Shown piece by piece: positions 33,494-42,547 of a stretch of 64,000 nucleotides of DNA. The notes beneath the pieces were generated by a model. It ran no database searches and was not told the origin of the DNA. It saw only the letters and a program-made list of their open reading frames with translations. The translations under genes were made by a program, and so were the position numbers. Positions within the stretch are counted from its first letter, which is position 1. Every line of letters starts with the position of its first letter. The stretch comes from Kitasatospora viridis. GTDB taxonomy: Bacteria; Actinomycetota; Actinomycetes; Streptomycetales; Streptomycetaceae. The stretch covers positions 3,247,501 through 3,311,500 of the forward strand of contig NZ_VIWT01000001.1 of NCBI RefSeq assembly GCF_007829815.1, in the 5' to 3' direction.

Positions 33494-34738
33494 ATGGCGA
33501 ACACCCGCAAGCCCAACGGCGACTCCTCGATCTACGAGGGCAGCGACGGGCGCTGGCACGGCCGCGTCACGGTCGGCGTCAAGGACGACGGCACTCCCGA
33601 CCGGCGCCACGTCAGTGCCAAGACCCGCCCCGAGGTCACGGCCAAGGTCCGCAAGCTGGAGAAGCTGCGCGACGACGGCACCGTGCCCAAGGCCGGCCAG
33701 AAGTGGACCGTCGGCAAGTGGCTGACCCACTGGATCACCGAGATCGTCCCCGGCACGGTCAGCGAGAACACGTACGACGGCTACGAGGTCGCCGTCCGCG
33801 TGCACCTCGTCCCCGGCCTCGGCGCCCACCGCCTGGAGAAGCTGGAGCCCGAGCACCTGGAACGCTTCTACCGGAAGATGCAGGACGCCGGCAGCGCCGC
33901 CGGCACTGCTCACCAGGCCCACCGCACCGTCCGGGTCGCCCTCGGCGAGGCCCTGCGGCGCGGTCACCTCACCCGCAACGTGGCCACCGTCGCCAAGGCC
34001 CCGAAGCTCGAAGAGGAGGAGGTCGAGCCCTTCGAGATCGAGGAGGTCCAGGCGCTGATGGACACGGCGCGCCAGCGCCGCAACTCCGCCCGCTGGATCT
34101 TCGCGCTCGCCCTGGGCCTGCGGCAGGGCGAGGTACTCGGGCTCCAGTGGAAGGACGTCGACTTCACCCGAGGCGTCGCCTGGGTCCGGCGCGGTCGGCT
34201 GCGGCCCAAGTACCGGCACGGCTGCGGCGACCGCTGCGGACGCAAGCCCGGCTTCTGCCCGCAGAAGGAGCTGGTCCGGCGCGAGACCAAGGACACCAAG
34301 TCCCGTGCCGGTCGCCGCGCGGTGCCGCTGCCCGAGCAGCTCGTCGTGATCCTCCGCCAACACAAGGAGGAGCAGGACCGCGAGCGGGCCCTCGCGCGCG
34401 ACCTTTGGACGGACAAGGGCTACGTCTTCACCTCGGAGACCGGCGAGCCGCTCAACCCCAGCACCGACTACCACCACTGGAAGCGGCTCCTGCGCGAGGC
34501 CGGCATCCGCGACGGCCGCCTCCATGACGCCCGCCACACCGCCTCGACCGTCCTGCTCCTGCTCGGCGTGCCGGAGCGGATCGTGATGGCGATCATGGGC
34601 TGGTCCTCGACCTCGATGGCCCAGCGCTACCAGCACGTCACCGAGCCGATGCTGAACGACGTCGGCAAGAAGATAGGCGAGGCCCTGTGGGGTGAGGCGG
34701 TAGAGCATGGCTACACCGCCGCTGGTGGCGGATCATGA
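33494..34738 (+). CDS. int: Tyrosine site-specific integrase
   Basis: A 414-residue phage-type integrase. The N-terminal arm-binding region is followed by a SAM-like core-binding domain (about 70-170). In the catalytic domain, the first Arg is in LGLRQGEVLGL, Lys in the TKDTKSRAGRR region, HDARHT holds His-x-x-Arg, Trp replaces the second His in MGWSST, and the nucleophile Tyr is in QRYQHV. An insert with four Cys (HGCGDRCGRKPGFCPQ) may bind zinc. GAGGGGGAA precedes the ATG. It catalyses integration at the tRNA-Ser 3' end. Confidence 0.95.
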   Translation: MANTRKPNGDSSIYEGSDGRWHGRVTVGVKDDGTPDRRHVSAKTRPEVTAKVRKLEKLRDDGTVPKAGQKWTVGKWLTHWITEIVPGTVSENTYDGYEVAVRVHLVPGLGAHRLEKLEPEHLERFYRKMQDAGSAAGTAHQAHRTVRVALGEALRRGHLTRNVATVAKAPKLEEEEVEPFEIEEVQALMDTARQRRNSARWIFALALGLRQGEVLGLQWKDVDFTRGVAWVRRGRLRPKYRHGCGDRCGRKPGFCPQKELVRRETKDTKSRAGRRAVPLPEQLVVILRQHKEEQDRERALARDLWTDKGYVFTSETGEPLNPSTDYHHWKRLLREAGIRDGRLHDARHTASTVLLLLGVPERIVMAIMGWSSTSMAQRYQHVTEPMLNDVGKKIGEALWGEAVEHGYTAAGGGS

Positions 34739-34750
34739 GGCGCAGATGAC

Positions 34751-34798
34751 AGTGCCGCCCTGCCTTGGTTGCAGACGCAACCGAGGCAGGGCGGCACT
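34751..34798. terminator. Strong bidirectional terminator
   Basis: A 22-bp stem with one G-T wobble and a 4-nt AGAC loop lies between the convergent integrase gene and the hypothetical gene at 34829-36106. Confidence 0.85.
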
Positions 34799-34828
34799 CG
34801 CTCATCCTGTTGGGGTCCTGGCTGGCAG

Positions 34829-36106
34829 TCAGTCTGTCGTCGAGTCCATCTCGGCCCACATCCTGAGGATGGGAGCCAGCGTGTTGGCGACCGGGTCGTC
34901 CATCTCGACCGGCTCGGCGCAGATCGCCCGCCCAGCATCGTCACGCATGACCATGGAAATCATCCCAGCTGTGCGCCCATCGCGTGTGGCCGCATACACC
35001 GTCAGCGCTTCCTTGCGATCCAGTCGATCGCGCGCGGGGAAGAATATAGTCTCCAGCTCTCTCTCCCTCTCGGTGGGAAGAGCGAACCACGACTCCGCGA
35101 TCACAAGTATGCCGTCAGCATTCGCCGCTTTCATCTCACTGGCAAGTTTTTCGAATGCGAGGATTTTCGAGCTCTGACTGTCGAAGATGAGCCCGCCCAT
35201 GTGGAGCAGCGCGTCCCCGCGGTACAGGAATGTGAAGGTCGCGTGCTGGCCATCCTTCTCCATGAGCAGTCGAGCGCTCGCCATGAACCCCGGTACTGCG
35301 CTGATGGGGTCGCCGGCTGGCAGTATGAGCCTGCCGCCGTAGCGCTCGACTGATTCTGCGAGCAAATCCTCATCACGTTCGATGGTCAAGGAGGTGGACT
35401 CGATCTCGACGCCGTCCACCAGGTCAAAGTTGGCCTCAAGATCATCCTTGGCGTCTAGCATGCAACGCAGCCTTGTACCTGATGCTCGAAGGGCCGAGGT
35501 TACGCACTCCCGGTCGTGGGCCTCCAGATCGCACACGGGCACACCAGCCACTGAGTGGCCTTCGGCTAGCAGCCCTTCAAGTCGCGAGTACGCCTCGCTT
35601 GTCGCATCCAGGAGCTCCCAGGTGGGCAGCGCCCTGTCGACCCACCGCCGCTTTACGGTCATAGTCCCGAAGGGAGGCCGGTAGATTCGCATGACCTCGC
35701 TCACGATCTCTCGGATCGACATCCTGGGCGGATACTTTGACGAGGTGCCGATTGTGCGCTTAAGCCAATCCTGATGCCAGATGACCTGCAGCTCGCTAAG
35801 AAGCTCGAGGTCAGCCTCTTTCGTTATGCGGTTGCGCGACTTAACTACCCATCGCATGATCTCGCTGCTACCCGAATTCTGCTGAAATCGTGGGTACCAC
35901 TCTTCGAAGCCGGCGAGTTGAGCTTTCTGCTTCTGGAGCAGCCAGGTAACATTCCGCAGATTCGGGACCAGGGAGTTCAAGGTCAACCTGAACTCGTGCG
36001 GGTCGAAGTAGACCTCATGCAGGCGGTGCCACTGGGCGTGGCAATCCATCAGTCGGCGATGGGCGTTGGGCATCGGGCACGGCTGGGCGGCGTCATCCGA
36101 GGTCAT
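34829..36106 (-). CDS. Hypothetical protein, accessory gene near attR
   Basis: A 425-residue protein of unknown function. The N-terminal part is helical (HAQWHRLHEVYFDPHEFRL, NLRNVTWLLQKQKAQL). The middle has a run of acidic and Leu-rich segments (AKDDLEANFDLVDGVEIES). The C-terminal half has beta strands such as HATFTFLYRGDALLHMGGLIFD and GILVIAESWFALPTERERELETIFFP. No signal peptide or membrane span is seen. GC content is clearly lower than in the neighbours, a sign of recent transfer. It is monocistronic and located between int and attR, where integrative elements often carry defence or host-interaction genes. Confidence 0.7.
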   Translation of the reverse strand: MTSDDAAQPCPMPNAHRRLMDCHAQWHRLHEVYFDPHEFRLTLNSLVPNLRNVTWLLQKQKAQLAGFEEWYPRFQQNSGSSEIMRWVVKSRNRITKEADLELLSELQVIWHQDWLKRTIGTSSKYPPRMSIREIVSEVMRIYRPPFGTMTVKRRWVDRALPTWELLDATSEAYSRLEGLLAEGHSVAGVPVCDLEAHDRECVTSALRASGTRLRCMLDAKDDLEANFDLVDGVEIESTSLTIERDEDLLAESVERYGGRLILPAGDPISAVPGFMASARLLMEKDGQHATFTFLYRGDALLHMGGLIFDSQSSKILAFEKLASEMKAANADGILVIAESWFALPTERERELETIFFPARDRLDRKEALTVYAATRDGRTAGMISMVMRDDAGRAICAEPVEMDDPVANTLAPILRMWAEMDSTTD

Positions 36107-36356
36107 GTACAGATGCTAGATCTGTACTCCACATCGCACCGACAATTTCGACCGATTGAACGCTGGAACCTTGATCGTGAGCTTGCTGGAGTCGGTCGGG
36201 CCTCGACGGCAGGTTGGTGTCCGCCTCGGCCGACCAGCTTGTCCTTGCCTTCCGGTACAGGCGAGGGCGGTGAGGCCGAGCCCGAGGTGACCTTGCCCGA
36301 CTCGTCGTGGCCGGCGTGGTGTGGTCATGGACTGAGTGGCGGGTCCGGTCGGCGAC
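36107..36356. other. Intergenic region next to attR
   Basis: No supported gene is seen. The first part (36107-36190) is AT-richer and probably holds the promoter of the divergent minus-strand hypothetical gene. The rest has open frames on both strands without good start sites or recognisable protein. Confidence 0.4.
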
Positions 36357-36376
36357 TGAGACCAAAACTGAGACCA
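36357..36376. repeat. Integrase arm-type site candidate, right
   Basis: TGAGACCAAAACTGAGACCA is identical to 16581-16600 and in the same orientation, 61 bp inside the right core repeat. Confidence 0.6.
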
Positions 36377-36383
36377 CGGAACG

Positions 36384-36420
36384 ACGATGGCCCCGACCGC
36401 TAGGCGGTCGGGGCCATCGT
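36384..36420 (-). terminator. Terminator of tRNA-Ser supplied by the element
   Basis: A 17-bp perfect stem (ACGATGGCCCCGACCGC and its complement) has a TAG loop. It lies downstream of the tRNA 3' end, inside the element. It shares GGCCCCGACCG with the hairpin at 16379-16409, so the element brings its own tRNA terminator. Confidence 0.8.
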
Positions 36421-36436
36421 TATGGCTGGTCAGCCA

Positions 36437-36524
36437 TGGCGGAGGATACGAGATTCGAACTCGTGAGGGGTTGCCCCCAACACGCTTTCCAAGCGTGCGC
36501 CCTAGGCCTCTAGGCGAATCCTCC
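36437..36524 (-). tRNA. tRNA-Ser(GGA), host of the element
   Basis: The gene reads on the minus strand from GGAGGAT at 36524 to an encoded CCA at 36437-36439. The anticodon loop TTGGAAA gives anticodon GGA for UCC/UCU codons. A long variable arm (TTGGGGGCAACCCCT) and T loop TTCGAAT are clear, as for class II tRNA-Ser. The part from anticodon to 3' end is the attR repeat, so the tRNA stays functional after integration. Confidence 0.96.
36438..36492 (-). repeat. attR: core repeat within tRNA-Ser
   Basis: These 55 bp are identical to 16430-16484 and cover the tRNA from the anticodon loop to the acceptor 3' end. Confidence 0.93.
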
Positions 36525-36654
36525 GTGGGAGAGCTTAGCCCATGTTGAGGGGTGCTCGCGAACAGCTATCTCGCAGGTGATGAGGGTGGGGGTGGCTCGG
36601 GATCGGAGGTGGGGTGGGGGTGCGGGGCACGGGGTGGGATCCGCTACTCTTGTG

Positions 36655-36750
36655 GACAGCCCCTCGTGTGGCGTTATCTCTCTGAACCCCCCCAGGGCCG
36701 GAAGGCAGCAAGGGTAGGAGGGCTCTGACGGGTGCACGGGGGGTCCTGTC
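36655..36750 (+). ncRNA. ffs: Small SRP RNA (4.5S-type)
   Basis: The conserved domain IV core CAGGGCCGGAAGGCAGCA is present, with the asymmetric loop partner AGGGTAGGAGGGCTCTG. The outer ends pair (GACAG with CTGTC, CCCC with GGGG, CGTG with CACG) to make the hairpin of the bacterial signal recognition particle RNA. A TACTCT box at 36645-36650 may be its -10 element. It lies directly upstream of dnaX; its exact 3' end is uncertain by several bases. Confidence 0.92.
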
Positions 36751-36800
36751 GTTTCCGGGGGCGGCTCCGTTTGTCGGTCTGTCCCGATATCGTCGAGGGC

Positions 36801-39062
36801 GTGTCCCTAGCCCTGTACCGCCGCTACCGTCCCGAGACTTTCGCCGAGGTCATCGGGCAGGAGCACGTGACCGCTCCGCTCCAGCAGGCCCTGCGCAACA
36901 ACCGGGTCAACCACGCGTACCTGTTCAGCGGTCCGCGGGGGTGCGGGAAGACGACGAGTGCCCGGATCCTGGCCCGCTGCCTCAACTGCGAGCAGGGGCC
37001 GACGCCGACGCCCTGCGGTGAGTGCCAGAGCTGCCGCGACCTGGCGACCGGCGGGCCCGGCTCGATCGACGTGATCGAGATCGACGCGGCCTCGCACGGT
37101 GGTGTGGACGACGCGCGTGAGCTGCGCGAGCGGGCGTTCTTCGCCCCGGTGCACAGCCGGTACAAGATCTTCATCCTGGACGAGGCGCACATGGTGACCT
37201 CGGCCGGGTTCAACGCGCTGCTCAAGGTGGTGGAGGAGCCGCCGGAGCACCTCAAGTTCATCTTCGCCACCACCGAGCCGGAGAAGGTGATCGGGACGAT
37301 CCGGTCCCGCACCCACCACTACCCGTTCCGGCTGGTGCCGCCGGGGACGCTGCGGGACTACCTGACGGAGGTCTGCGGGCGCGAGCGGATCCAGGTGGAG
37401 GACACGGTCTTCCCGCTGGTGGTGCGGGCCGGCGCGGGCTCGGTGCGTGACTCGATGTCGGTGATGGACCAGCTGCTGGCCGGCGCCGGCGAGCAGGGCG
37501 TCACCTACCAGATGGCCACCGCGCTGCTCGGCTACACGGACTCGGCGCTGCTGGACGAGGTGGTGGACGCCTTCGCCGCGCAGGACGGGGCGACGGTCTT
37601 CCAGGTGATCGACCGGGTGGTCGAGGGTGGCCACGACCCGCGGCGGTTCGTCACCGACCTGCTGGAGCGGCTGCGCGACCTGGTGATCCTGGCCACAGTG
37701 CCGGAGGCCGGGGAGAAGGGTCTGATCGACGCGCCGGCCGACCGGGTCGAGGTGATGCAGGCGCAGGCCGAGCGGTTCGGCCCGGCGGAGCTCAGCCGGG
37801 CCGCCGACATCGTCAACACCGGGCTGACCGAGATGCGCGGCAATGCGGCGCCCCGGCTGCAGCTGGAGCTGATCTGCGCCCGGGTGATGCTGCCGGGCGC
37901 GTACCAGGACGAGCTCTCGCTGATGGCCCGGGTGGACAAGCTGGAGCGCCGACCGGTGGTGACGGGCGGTCAGCCTGCTGAGGGGTCGGCGGTCCAGCCG
38001 ATGCCGACGATGGCCGTGCCCACGATGTCCACGATGCCGACGGCCCCTCAGCCGACGGCGCCTCAGGTGCCCGTGGCGCAGCCGCCGGTGCAGGCCGTCC
38101 CGGTGCAGCACCAGCAGCAGCCGGTGGCCCCGCCGCCGCCCGCGGCTCCGGCCGGCCCGGCCCCGGGCGCCTGGCCGATCCCGCGCAGCTTCCCGGGCGG
38201 CGCGGCCGCGCCTGCCCAGCCGGCCCCCGCAGCAGCCCCGGCGGTGGCCGCCACCCCGCCCGCGCCGGCCCCCCAGCCCCCGCAGCCCGCGCAGGCCGTC
38301 CAGCCCGGCCCGCAGAGCCAGCAGGGCGCCGCCCAGGTGCGTCAGATGTGGCCGCAGGTGCTGGAGGCGGTGAAGAACCGCCGCCGCTTCACCTGGATCC
38401 TGCTGAGCCAGAACGGCCAGGTGGCCGGCTTCGACGGCAGCACCCTGCAGGTCTCGTTCATCAACGCGGGTGCCCGCGACAGCTTCGTCTCCAGCAACAG
38501 CGACGACGTGCTCCGCCAGGCGATCAGCGACGCGCTGGGCGTGGACTGGCGGGTCGAGTGCATCGTCGACCCGTCCGGTGCCGGGGCCTCCGCGCCCGCC
38601 GCCCCGTCCGGCGGTGGCGGTGGCGGTGGCGGCAACGGCGGCTGGGGCGCGCCCCCGGCCCGCCCGCAGCAGCCCACGGCCACCGCGGTGGGCGGCCACC
38701 AGACCAGCCAGGGTGGCTTCGGCGCACCAGGCGCACCCGCCCCCGCGCAGCCCACCCAGCCCGCCCAGTCCGCGCCGCCGCACGCCCAGGCCCCGCAGCC
38801 GCCCGCGCAGCAGTCGGCTCCCGCCGCACCCCCGGCGTACCAGCAGCCGTCGGCCCCGGCCGCCCAGCCGTCGCCGCAGTCCCCGCCCCCGTCCGCGCAG
38901 CCCGAGCCCTACCCGGAGGACTACCCGCCGGAGGACTACGAGGACTACGGCGGTGCCGACCTCGCCGCCCCGCCGCCCGCTCAACAGCAGGGTGCGGCCG
39001 AGGAGCTGATCGTGCGTGAACTGGGCGCGACCGTGCTGGAGGAGATCCAGCACGGGAACTGA
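36801..39062 (+). CDS. dnaX: DNA polymerase III gamma/tau subunit
   Basis: A 753-residue clamp-loader ATPase. It has [19 protein letters not shown], Walker [11 protein letters not shown] (about 45-54), a four-Cys zinc module (CLNCEQG...CGECQSC) and the DEAH-like ILDEAHM. Domain III follows to about residue 370. The C-terminal 380 residues are Pro/Ala/Gln-rich, with one folded block ([27 protein letters not shown]) that fits the tau-type polymerase-binding part. The GTG at 36801 gives the normal N-terminus; the longer frame would overlap the SRP RNA. Confidence 0.96.
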   Translation: MSLALYRRYRPETFAEVIGQEHVTAPLQQALRNNRVNHAYLFSGPRGCGKTTSARILARCLNCEQGPTPTPCGECQSCRDLATGGPGSIDVIEIDAASHGGVDDARELRERAFFAPVHSRYKIFILDEAHMVTSAGFNALLKVVEEPPEHLKFIFATTEPEKVIGTIRSRTHHYPFRLVPPGTLRDYLTEVCGRERIQVEDTVFPLVVRAGAGSVRDSMSVMDQLLAGAGEQGVTYQMATALLGYTDSALLDEVVDAFAAQDGATVFQVIDRVVEGGHDPRRFVTDLLERLRDLVILATVPEAGEKGLIDAPADRVEVMQAQAERFGPAELSRAADIVNTGLTEMRGNAAPRLQLELICARVMLPGAYQDELSLMARVDKLERRPVVTGGQPAEGSAVQPMPTMAVPTMSTMPTAPQPTAPQVPVAQPPVQAVPVQHQQQPVAPPPPAAPAGPAPGAWPIPRSFPGGAAAPAQPAPAAAPAVAATPPAPAPQPPQPAQAVQPGPQSQQGAAQVRQMWPQVLEAVKNRRRFTWILLSQNGQVAGFDGSTLQVSFINAGARDSFVSSNSDDVLRQAISDALGVDWRVECIVDPSGAGASAPAAPSGGGGGGGGNGGWGAPPARPQQPTATAVGGHQTSQGGFGAPGAPAPAQPTQPAQSAPPHAQAPQPPAQQSAPAAPPAYQQPSAPAAQPSPQSPPPSAQPEPYPEDYPPEDYEDYGGADLAAPPPAQQQGAAEELIVRELGATVLEEIQHGN

Positions 39063-39136
39063 CCGGCGGGGGACGTAGGCTCGACCCAGCGCGTCCGCAC
39101 GGTGACGCGAGCTGTGACGAGACGGAGAGTGGCGCA

Positions 39137-39478
39137 GTGTTCCCTGGTGGCGGCCAGCCCAACATGCAGGCCCTGCTGAAGCAGGCCCAGAAGATGCAGC
39201 AGGACCTCGCGCAGGCGCAGCAGGAGCTGGCCGAGGCCCGACTGACCGGTTCGGCGGGCGGCGGCCTGGTCGAGGCGACGGTGACCGGCAACGGCGAGCT
39301 GACCGCGCTGACCATCTCCCCGCAGGCCGTCGACCCGGAGGACACCGAGACCCTGGCCGACCTGGTGCTGGCCGCGGTGCGGGACGCCGTCGGCGAGGCG
39401 CAGAAGATGGCGGCCGAGCGGATGGGCCCGCTGACCCAGGGCCTGGGCGGCGGCGCCATCCCCGGCCTGCCCTTCTGA
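39137..39478 (+). CDS. YbaB/EbfC nucleoid-associated protein
   Basis: A 113-residue YbaB/EbfC protein: [20 protein letters not shown] helix, then [25 protein letters not shown]. It binds DNA as a dimer and is usually encoded next to dnaX and recR, as here. GTG start with GGAGAG upstream. The final [10 protein letters not shown] is a common tail of the family. Confidence 0.94.
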   Translation: MFPGGGQPNMQALLKQAQKMQQDLAQAQQELAEARLTGSAGGGLVEATVTGNGELTALTISPQAVDPEDTETLADLVLAAVRDAVGEAQKMAAERMGPLTQGLGGGAIPGLPF

Positions 39479-39566
39479 GCAGCCGGCCCGGTGCCCGTTG
39501 CCGCGGGTCCGCGGCCCGGGCGAGTCTGAACAGCAGTAGATCAAGCCTGAACGTTTGACGACTTCA

Positions 39567-39593
39567 GGGCGCCGGGCGCTGTGCCCGGCGCCC
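39567..39593 (+). terminator. Terminator after the ybaB gene
   Basis: An 11-bp perfect stem (GGGCGCCGGGC and its complement) has a 5-nt loop, about 90 bp past the ybaB stop and before recR. Confidence 0.75.
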
Positions 39594-39640
39594 CGTTCGT
39601 TGGATGATGAGGACGAACCAGCCGGAAGGAAGGCGCAGCG

Positions 39641-40240
39641 GTGTACGAAGGCGTGGTGCAGGACCTGATCGACGAGCTGGGCAGGCTGCCCGGGGTCGGT
39701 CCGAAGAGCGCCCAGCGGATCGCCTTCCACGTGCTGCAGTCCGACCCGGTGGACGTGCGCCGTCTCGCGCACGCGCTGCTGGAGGTCAAGGAGCGCGTCC
39801 GGTTCTGCGCGACCTGCGGGAACGTCGCCGAGGCCGAGCAGTGCCGGGTCTGCCTGGACCCGCGCCGCGACCTGACGGTGATCTGCGTGGTCGAGGAGCC
39901 GAAGGACGTGGTGGCGATCGAGCGGACCCGCGAGTTCCGCGGCCGCTACCACGTGCTGGGCGGCGCGATCAGCCCGATCGAGGGCGTCGGCCCGGACGAC
40001 CTGCGGATCCGCGAACTGCTGGCCCGGCTCGCCGACGGCACCGTCGGCGAGCTGATCCTGGCCACAGACCCCAACCTGGAGGGGGAGGCGACCGCCACCT
40101 ACCTGGCCCGGCTCTGCAAGCCGATGGGCCTGAAGGTGACTCGGCTGGCGAGCGGACTGCCCGTCGGCGGGGACTTGGAGTACGCCGACGAGGTCACCCT
40201 CGGCCGGGCCTTCGAAGGGAGACGACTGCTCGATGTCTGA
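39641..40240 (+). CDS. recR: Recombination protein RecR
   Basis: A 199-residue RecR. It has the N-terminal helix-hairpin-helix [17 protein letters not shown], a four-Cys zinc finger ([16 protein letters not shown]) and a Toprim domain ([33 protein letters not shown]). It acts with RecF and RecO to load RecA at gaps. The GTG follows GGAAGGAAGG. Its stop overlaps the DUF5063 start by 8 bp, so the two are coupled. Confidence 0.96.
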   Translation: MYEGVVQDLIDELGRLPGVGPKSAQRIAFHVLQSDPVDVRRLAHALLEVKERVRFCATCGNVAEAEQCRVCLDPRRDLTVICVVEEPKDVVAIERTREFRGRYHVLGGAISPIEGVGPDDLRIRELLARLADGTVGELILATDPNLEGEATATYLARLCKPMGLKVTRLASGLPVGGDLEYADEVTLGRAFEGRRLLDV

Positions 40241-40901
40241 GATGTCCGGGATTTTTGCCGATCCGGCCGCGCGCGACGCGGCCCACCTGCCCGAGCCGGA
40301 CGACTTCGCGGTGCAGATCGCGGATTCGGTGAAGAGCTTCGTGGTGGCCGTCACCGAGATCGCCAAGGGCGACGAGCCGGGCAGTGCGATCTCCCTGTTG
40401 TTGCTGGAGGTGTCCCAGCTGCTGCTGGCCGGCGGCCGGCTGGGCGCGGTGGAGGACGTGGTCCCGGAGGACCGCTTCGAGCCGGACGCCGGTCCGGAGC
40501 CGGACGGCGCCGAGCTGCGCGAGCACTTGGCCGAGCTGCTCGCCCCGATCGACGTCTACCACGAGGTCTTCGACCCGTACGGCCCGCCGGAGCGCCCGAA
40601 CGCCTTCCGGATCTCCGACGACCTGGCCGGCGTGGTGAGCGACCTGCGCCACGGGCTGACCCACTACGACGAGGGCCGGATCAGCGAGGCGCTCTGGTGG
40701 TGGCAGTACTCCTACCTCTCCACCTGGGGCTCGACCTGCACGGCGGTGCTGCGGGCGCTGCAGTCGCTGATCGCCCACGTCCGGATGGACAGCCCGATCG
40801 GCGCGGTGCCGGACGGTGCGGACATCGACGACGACGGCCTCACCGACGAGCAGCTGGAGCAGCAGGCGGGCGATCTGATGGCGGCCGAGCTCGGCATCTG
40901 A
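40233..40901 (+). CDS. DUF5063 domain protein
   Basis: A 222-residue acidic protein of the actinobacterial DUF5063 family ([50 protein letters not shown]). It is almost always encoded after recR and overlaps it here. Mostly helical, with no signal peptide. The function is unknown; linkage suggests a role near recombination or the replisome. Confidence 0.88.
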   Translation: MSEMSGIFADPAARDAAHLPEPDDFAVQIADSVKSFVVAVTEIAKGDEPGSAISLLLLEVSQLLLAGGRLGAVEDVVPEDRFEPDAGPEPDGAELREHLAELLAPIDVYHEVFDPYGPPERPNAFRISDDLAGVVSDLRHGLTHYDEGRISEALWWWQYSYLSTWGSTCTAVLRALQSLIAHVRMDSPIGAVPDGADIDDDGLTDEQLEQQAGDLMAAELGI

Positions 40902-41266
40902 TCCGGAGGCAGAGGTCGGGGCTCAGGAGTCCGGTGCGGCGCACCTGCCCCACCCCCCTCCCAAACGCCCCCGGCGAGAAATTCTCGTAAAAATCTCCGC
41001 CCGTGTATTTCCAGCCGTCCCAGCCGGTGGCGTGAAATTCTTTCGGCGGTTCGCGGCACCCCCGCAGACCTGCCGGTCGACCCGTCCGGGGTGCGTTCAG
41101 AACGTGAAATTACGGTCTCATCATATGGAAAGGACCGGCCGGGTGACGGCTGCTCGGTAGACTGACGACGACCGCAGTACCCCCGGTCAGGGGGTCTGGG
41201 GGGACCGGACGGCGCCACCCCGCGCCGGGCACCACCCCCCGAAAACGACTCAGTCGAGGAGCGCAC
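40902..41266. promoter_or_regulatory. Leader region of the ask-asd operon
   Basis: The region holds no supported gene. It has an AT-richer tract (about 40977-41140), unusual for this genome, that probably contains the ask promoter. A TAGACT box at 41156-41161 is a possible -10 element. No clear riboswitch or attenuator was recognised. Confidence 0.4.
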
Positions 41267-42547
41267 GTGGGCCTTGTCGTGCAGAAGTACGGCGGCTCAT
41301 CCGTTGCGGATGCCGAGGGCATCAAGCGCGTGGCACGCCGAATTGTCGACGCCAAGAAGGACGGCCATGAGGTCGTCGTCGTGGTGTCGGCGATGGGCGA
41401 CACGACGGACGAGCTCATCGAACTCGCCGAGCAGGTTTCCCCCATTCCTGCCGGCCGTGAGTTCGACATGCTGCTGACCGCTGGCGAGCGGATCTCCATG
41501 GCCCTGCTGGCGATGGCGATCAAATCCCTCGGGCACGAGGCGCAGTCCTTCACGGGCAGCCAGGCCGGTGTGATCACCGACCAGGTCCACAACAAGGCGC
41601 GCATCATCGACGTCACGCCCGGCCGGATCCGCTCCGCGCTGGACGAGGGCAACATCGCGATCGTCGCCGGGTTCCAGGGCGTCTCGCAGGTGAGCAAGGA
41701 CATCACCACGCTCGGCCGCGGCGGTTCGGACACCACCGCGGTGGCCTTGGCCGCGGCCCTGAAGGCCGAGGTCTGCGAGATCTACACCGACGTGGACGGC
41801 GTCTTCACCGCCGACCCCCGGGTGGTCAAGAAGGCGCGCAAGATCGACTGGATCGCCTACGAGGACATGCTGGAGCTGGCATCCTCGGGGTCCAAGGTGC
41901 TGCTGGACCGCTGTGTGGAGTACGCCCGGCGCTACAGCATCCCGATCCACGTACGATCGTCCTTCTCCGGACTGCCGGGGACCATCGTCAGCAACACCAA
42001 CCCGAACAAGCCCGAAGGGGGCGAGATGGAGCAGGCCATCATCTCCGGAGTCGCCCACGACACGTCCGAGGCGAAGGTCACGGTCGTCGGCGTCCCCGAC
42101 AAGCCGGGCGAGGCGGCCCGGATCTTCCGCGCCATCGCGGACGCCGAGGTCAACATCGACATGGTGGTGCAGAACGTCTCCGCCGCCGCCACCGGCCTGA
42201 CCGACATCTCCTTCACGCTGCCGAAGACCGAGGGCCAGAAGGCGATCGACGCGCTCGGCCGGGTGAAGGACGGCATCGGCTACGAGTCGCTGCGCTACGA
42301 CGACGCGATCGGCAAGATCTCTCTGGTCGGCGCCGGCATGAAGTCCAACCCGGGCGTCACCGCGACCTTCTTCGAGGCGCTCTCCGAGGCCGGCGTGAAC
42401 ATCGAGCTGATCTCCACCTCGGAGATCCGGATCTCGGTGGTCACCCGCGCCGACGACGTGCCGGAGGCGGTCCGGGCCGTGCACAGCGCCTTCGGGCTCG
42501 ACAGCGACAGCGACGAGGCCGTCGTCTACGGCGGGACCGGACGATGA
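41267..42547 (+). CDS. ask: Aspartate kinase
   Basis: A 426-residue aspartokinase, first step of lysine, threonine and methionine synthesis. It begins with [16 protein letters not shown] (KYGGSS nucleotide site) and has [16 protein letters not shown] and [13 protein letters not shown]. Two C-terminal ACT domains (about 268-420) bind the feedback inhibitors. The GTG start follows GAGGAGCGCAC. An in-frame internal ATG with its own ribosome site at 42026 would make the separate regulatory subunit known for the actinobacterial alpha2beta2 enzyme. Its stop overlaps the asd start (ATGA). Confidence 0.97.
   Translation: MGLVVQKYGGSSVADAEGIKRVARRIVDAKKDGHEVVVVVSAMGDTTDELIELAEQVSPIPAGREFDMLLTAGERISMALLAMAIKSLGHEAQSFTGSQAGVITDQVHNKARIIDVTPGRIRSALDEGNIAIVAGFQGVSQVSKDITTLGRGGSDTTAVALAAALKAEVCEIYTDVDGVFTADPRVVKKARKIDWIAYEDMLELASSGSKVLLDRCVEYARRYSIPIHVRSSFSGLPGTIVSNTNPNKPEGGEMEQAIISGVAHDTSEAKVTVVGVPDKPGEAARIFRAIADAEVNIDMVVQNVSAAATGLTDISFTLPKTEGQKAIDALGRVKDGIGYESLRYDDAIGKISLVGAGMKSNPGVTATFFEALSEAGVNIELISTSEIRISVVTRADDVPEAVRAVHSAFGLDSDSDEAVVYGGTGR
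42014..42028 (+). promoter_or_regulatory. Internal start for the aspartokinase beta subunit
   Basis: GAAGGGGGCGAG precedes an in-frame ATG (Met254) that would start a 173-residue protein with only the ACT domains. This matches the overlapping beta-subunit start of corynebacterial lysC. Confidence 0.7.

Larger units (their letters stand above)
16430..36492. mobile_element. Integrative mobilizable element at tRNA-Ser(GGA)
   Basis: About 20.0 kb are bounded by 55-bp direct repeats of the tRNA-Ser 3' end. Inside are an integrase and an excisionase-like gene at the right end, a DnaB-like replication ATPase with divergent Xre regulator, DUF2637, MobC-like and relaxase genes, and a DUF6192/RacP-like pair. 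The cargo operon contains MurA, MurB, a serine hydrolase, a beta-helix transferase and peptide deformylase. No FtsK/TraB translocase, Rep-SA protein or KorSA is recognised. It is therefore best called a mobilizable element related to actinomycete integrative elements. Confidence 0.9.

Noticed and set aside
34751..34798. Long hairpin considered as an attachment or transposon end
   Set aside because: Its place between convergent genes and absence of a second copy fit a terminator.
36116..36328. Minus-strand 70-codon frame near attR
   Set aside because: Basic low-complexity protein, no ribosome site, and several overlapping alternatives.
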